The translations under genes were made by a program, and so were the position numbers. Positions 62,216-64,000 of a stretch of 64,000 nt of DNA are shown here, in pieces. The stretch is from Aminobacter ciceronei (GTDB lineage: Bacteria > Pseudomonadota > Alphaproteobacteria > Rhizobiales > Rhizobiaceae). Each line of letters starts with the position of its first letter. The stretch's first letter is position 1. The notes beneath the pieces are model-generated. The model did not search any database and had not been told where the DNA came from. It saw nothing but the letters and a program-made list of their open reading frames with translations. The DNA lies in contig NZ_JACJHY010000005.1 of the NCBI RefSeq assembly GCF_014138625.1, positions 62,001 to 126,000 on the forward strand, given 5' to 3'.

Positions 62216-63682
62216 ATGTCATTCCTGCTTGTCTTCGCCATCGTGCTCGCAATAGGCTTGGCCGCCTTCGTGGTTGGCCGGCAAAGGGCGCGCGCGCAGG
62301 ATGATGGAACCGTCAAGCCGCACTCGCGGGCGCACTACCATGGCTGGTGGGCATTCCTGACCGGCGTCGTGCCGGCGGTGCTGTTCCTCGCCGCCTGGGA
62401 CATCGGCGCCAGCGCCTATCTCAACAGCCACATCCATTCGTCCCTGCCGGCCGATGTCGCAGACGGCACCGTCGCGCATGAAGATCTGTCCGCAGGCCTG
62501 GTCAAGAGCCTCGCCAGCGGATTGCGCAAGCTCGACAGCCAGACGCTTGCAACACTGCCCTCGACCTTTACCGAGCTGCAGCCGATGCTTGCCGCCAAGG
62601 GCGTGGCGCTGGCTCCCGACACACAGGACTACATGATTCCGATCGCGACTGAGACCAACAGCGTCTCCGACCGCCTCGGCATGATCTCGGCCGTCGTCTC
62701 GATCGGCCTCGCCCTGATCGGCGTCGGCTTCGGGCTGAAGGGCATCAGCCCGCGCGCCAGGGCACGCAACAATGTCGAGAAGGTGATGCTGTGGAGCCTG
62801 CTCGGCGCCTCGACGCTCGCCATTCTCACGACCATCGGCATCGTTTTGTCGATGCTGTTCCAGACGATCGCCTTTTTCGAGAAGGTGCCGCTGACCAACT
62901 TCTTCTTCGGCGCGGTGTGGGATCCGCGCTTCGCCGCTGCTGGTGCGGGCGCCAGCGAAGGCCAGTTCGGCCTGATCCCGCTGCTTGCCGGCACGCTCTA
63001 CATTGCCTTCGTCGCGCTGCTGGTCGCAGTGCCGATCGGCCTGATGTCGGCGGTCTACATGTCGGAATACGCAGCACCCAAGGTACGCGCGGTGGTCAAG
63101 CCGGCGCTCGAGCTGCTCGCCGGCATCCCGACAATCGTCTATGGTATCTTCGCGCTCGTCACGCTTGGGCCTTTCCTGCGCGACATCAGCGCGGCGCTCA
63201 CCGGCGGCACCCCGTTCATCCAGGCGCAGTCGATCCTGACCGCCGGCCTGGTCATGGGCGTGATGCTGATCCCGGTGGTCTCTTCGCTCTCCGATGACAT
63301 CATCACCGCCGTGCCGCGCGCCATGCGCGACGGCTCGCTCGGCCTTGGCGCCACGCGCTCGGAAACAATCAAGCGCGTCATCCTCCCAGCCGCTCTCCCG
63401 GGCATCGTCGGCGCCATCCTTCTGACCGCCTCGCGCGCCATCGGCGAAACGATGATCGTGGTGCTGGCAGCGGGCGTTGCCGCCAACCTGACACTCAACC
63501 CTTTCGAGGCGATGACCACCATCACCGTCAAGATCGTCAACCAGCTGACCGGCGATCTTGAATTCAACACGCCGCAGACGCTCGTCGCCTTCGCGCTCGG
63601 CATCACGCTGTTCGCGCTGACGCTGGTGATGAACATCGTCGCCCTTTACATCGTCCGGAAGTACCGGGAGCAGTACGAATGA
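62216..63682 (+). CDS. pstC: Phosphate ABC transporter permease PstC
   Basis: The 488-residue inner-membrane subunit is longer than the E. coli protein because of an N-terminal extension (residues 1-190) with its own helices and a periplasmic loop. This extension is usual in rhizobia. The ABC permease core spans about residues 250-480 with the EAA-type loop (AMRDGSLGLGATRSETIKRVILPAALPGIVGAILLTASRAIGET). Its stop overlaps the pstA start by four bases. Confidence 0.92.
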   Translation: MSFLLVFAIVLAIGLAAFVVGRQRARAQDDGTVKPHSRAHYHGWWAFLTGVVPAVLFLAAWDIGASAYLNSHIHSSLPADVADGTVAHEDLSAGLVKSLASGLRKLDSQTLATLPSTFTELQPMLAAKGVALAPDTQDYMIPIATETNSVSDRLGMISAVVSIGLALIGVGFGLKGISPRARARNNVEKVMLWSLLGASTLAILTTIGIVLSMLFQTIAFFEKVPLTNFFFGAVWDPRFAAAGAGASEGQFGLIPLLAGTLYIAFVALLVAVPIGLMSAVYMSEYAAPKVRAVVKPALELLAGIPTIVYGIFALVTLGPFLRDISAALTGGTPFIQAQSILTAGLVMGVMLIPVVSSLSDDIITAVPRAMRDGSLGLGATRSETIKRVILPAALPGIVGAILLTASRAIGETMIVVLAAGVAANLTLNPFEAMTTITVKIVNQLTGDLEFNTPQTLVAFALGITLFALTLVMNIVALYIVRKYREQYE

Positions 63683-64000
63683 CCGATATTTCGCTCGACA
63701 CGCTGACCGCGTCAGCTGCCCGTCCGCGCCGCGACATCGGCCTCAAGAAGCGCTATGCCGCCGAACGCCGCTTCCGACTCTATGGTGTGCTGGCGATCGC
63801 CATCGGCCTGGCCTTCCTGGCAGTGATGCTGACCTCGATCGTTTCCAAGGGCTACACGGCCTTCTGGCAGACGACGGTGACGCTGCCGATCAACTTCGAC
63901 GAAAAGATCATCGACCCGTCCAACAAGCGGGCGACCGATCCGAATGTGCTGATCACTGCGAACTATCCCAAGCTCGCCGAACAGGCGCTGATCGAGAAGC
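63679..64000 (+). CDS. pstA: Phosphate ABC transporter permease PstA (partial)
   Basis: The first 107 residues are present and the gene runs off the window. It starts at ATGA overlapping pstC. The N-terminus is polar with one transmembrane helix (YGVLAIAIGLAFLAVMLTSIV), then a periplasmic loop (TTVTLPINFDEKIIDPSNKRATDPN), the typical rhizobial PstA beginning. The rest of the pst operon (pstB, phoU, phoB) is expected beyond the edge. Confidence 0.85.
   Translation, partial: MTDISLDTLTASAARPRRDIGLKKRYAAERRFRLYGVLAIAIGLAFLAVMLTSIVSKGYTAFWQTTVTLPINFDEKIIDPSNKRATDPNVLITANYPKLAEQALIEK

Overview
The window is a chromosomal segment of a high-GC alphaproteobacterium, most likely order Hyphomicrobiales and close to Mesorhizobium/Phyllobacteriaceae. 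That placement is inference from gene content and was not tested by a search. It rests on a TrcR/DUF1013 regulator, a DUF1127 protein, three DUF982 proteins, a DUF4164-ZapA pair beside transketolase, an RpoH-RluD neighbourhood, a long PstC and dispersed palindromes of rhizobial type. Nearly all genes look like native chromosomal genes. No insertion sequence, prophage or CRISPR array is visible.

Layout. 0-9.7 kb: LysE exporter, acyl-CoA synthetase, a two-component pair (membrane histidine kinase and FixJ/NarL-type regulator) next to a secreted GlcG/HbpS-like protein, a large autotransporter and trcR. 9.7-15.1 kb: three tandem paralogous serine hydrolases (class C beta-lactamase fold), each preceded by the same 16-bp element, with a nucleoside deaminase between the first two. 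15.2-19.1 kb: GFA protein, WYL regulator, DJ-1/PfpI protein, DUF1127 peptide, SDR and GST, with two near-identical inverted repeats. 19.3-22.9 kb: small stress and accessory genes, including an orphan barstar, a low-GC small gene and an ArsR-SRPBCC-membrane-DUF1801 operon behind an 18-bp-arm inverted repeat. 22.9-26.5 kb: a flotillin / YqiJ / PspA-like membrane-maintenance operon. Its first gene fuses a TnpB-like N-terminal region to a PspA-like coiled coil and sits behind a promoter with two matching 19-bp inverted repeats.

26.7-36.7 kb: ybaK, a membrane alpha/beta hydrolase, prpE, a TauE transporter with a hairpin-rich leader, and a run of small conserved or unknown proteins. 36.8-46.7 kb: central carbon genes fda, pgk, gap and tkt, all on the minus strand, interrupted by a cupin protein, an ATPase, a VOC protein and a cation/proton antiporter. 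46.9-50.6 kb: DUF4164, zapA, rpoH and rluD. 50.7-53.4 kb: tRNA-Glu(CUC) followed by gene remnants, a frameshifted small gene, a second GFA protein and two DUF982 genes. 53.6-57.6 kb: a possible winged-helix regulator, an Omp25-like porin and small genes, including a 35-residue gene with its own terminator. 57.8-64 kb: a large soluble PAS hybrid kinase, then a Pho box and pstS-pstC-pstA, cut by the window end.

Working together: tkt and gap are spaced as an operon and, with pgk and fda, supply glycolysis/gluconeogenesis and the pentose phosphate pathway. pstSCA is phosphate-starvation controlled through the Pho box. The flotillin cluster should act at the inner membrane under envelope stress. 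Start codons were chosen from Shine-Dalgarno spacing, family start positions and signal peptides. Functions are by recognition of families and motifs; no database search was run.
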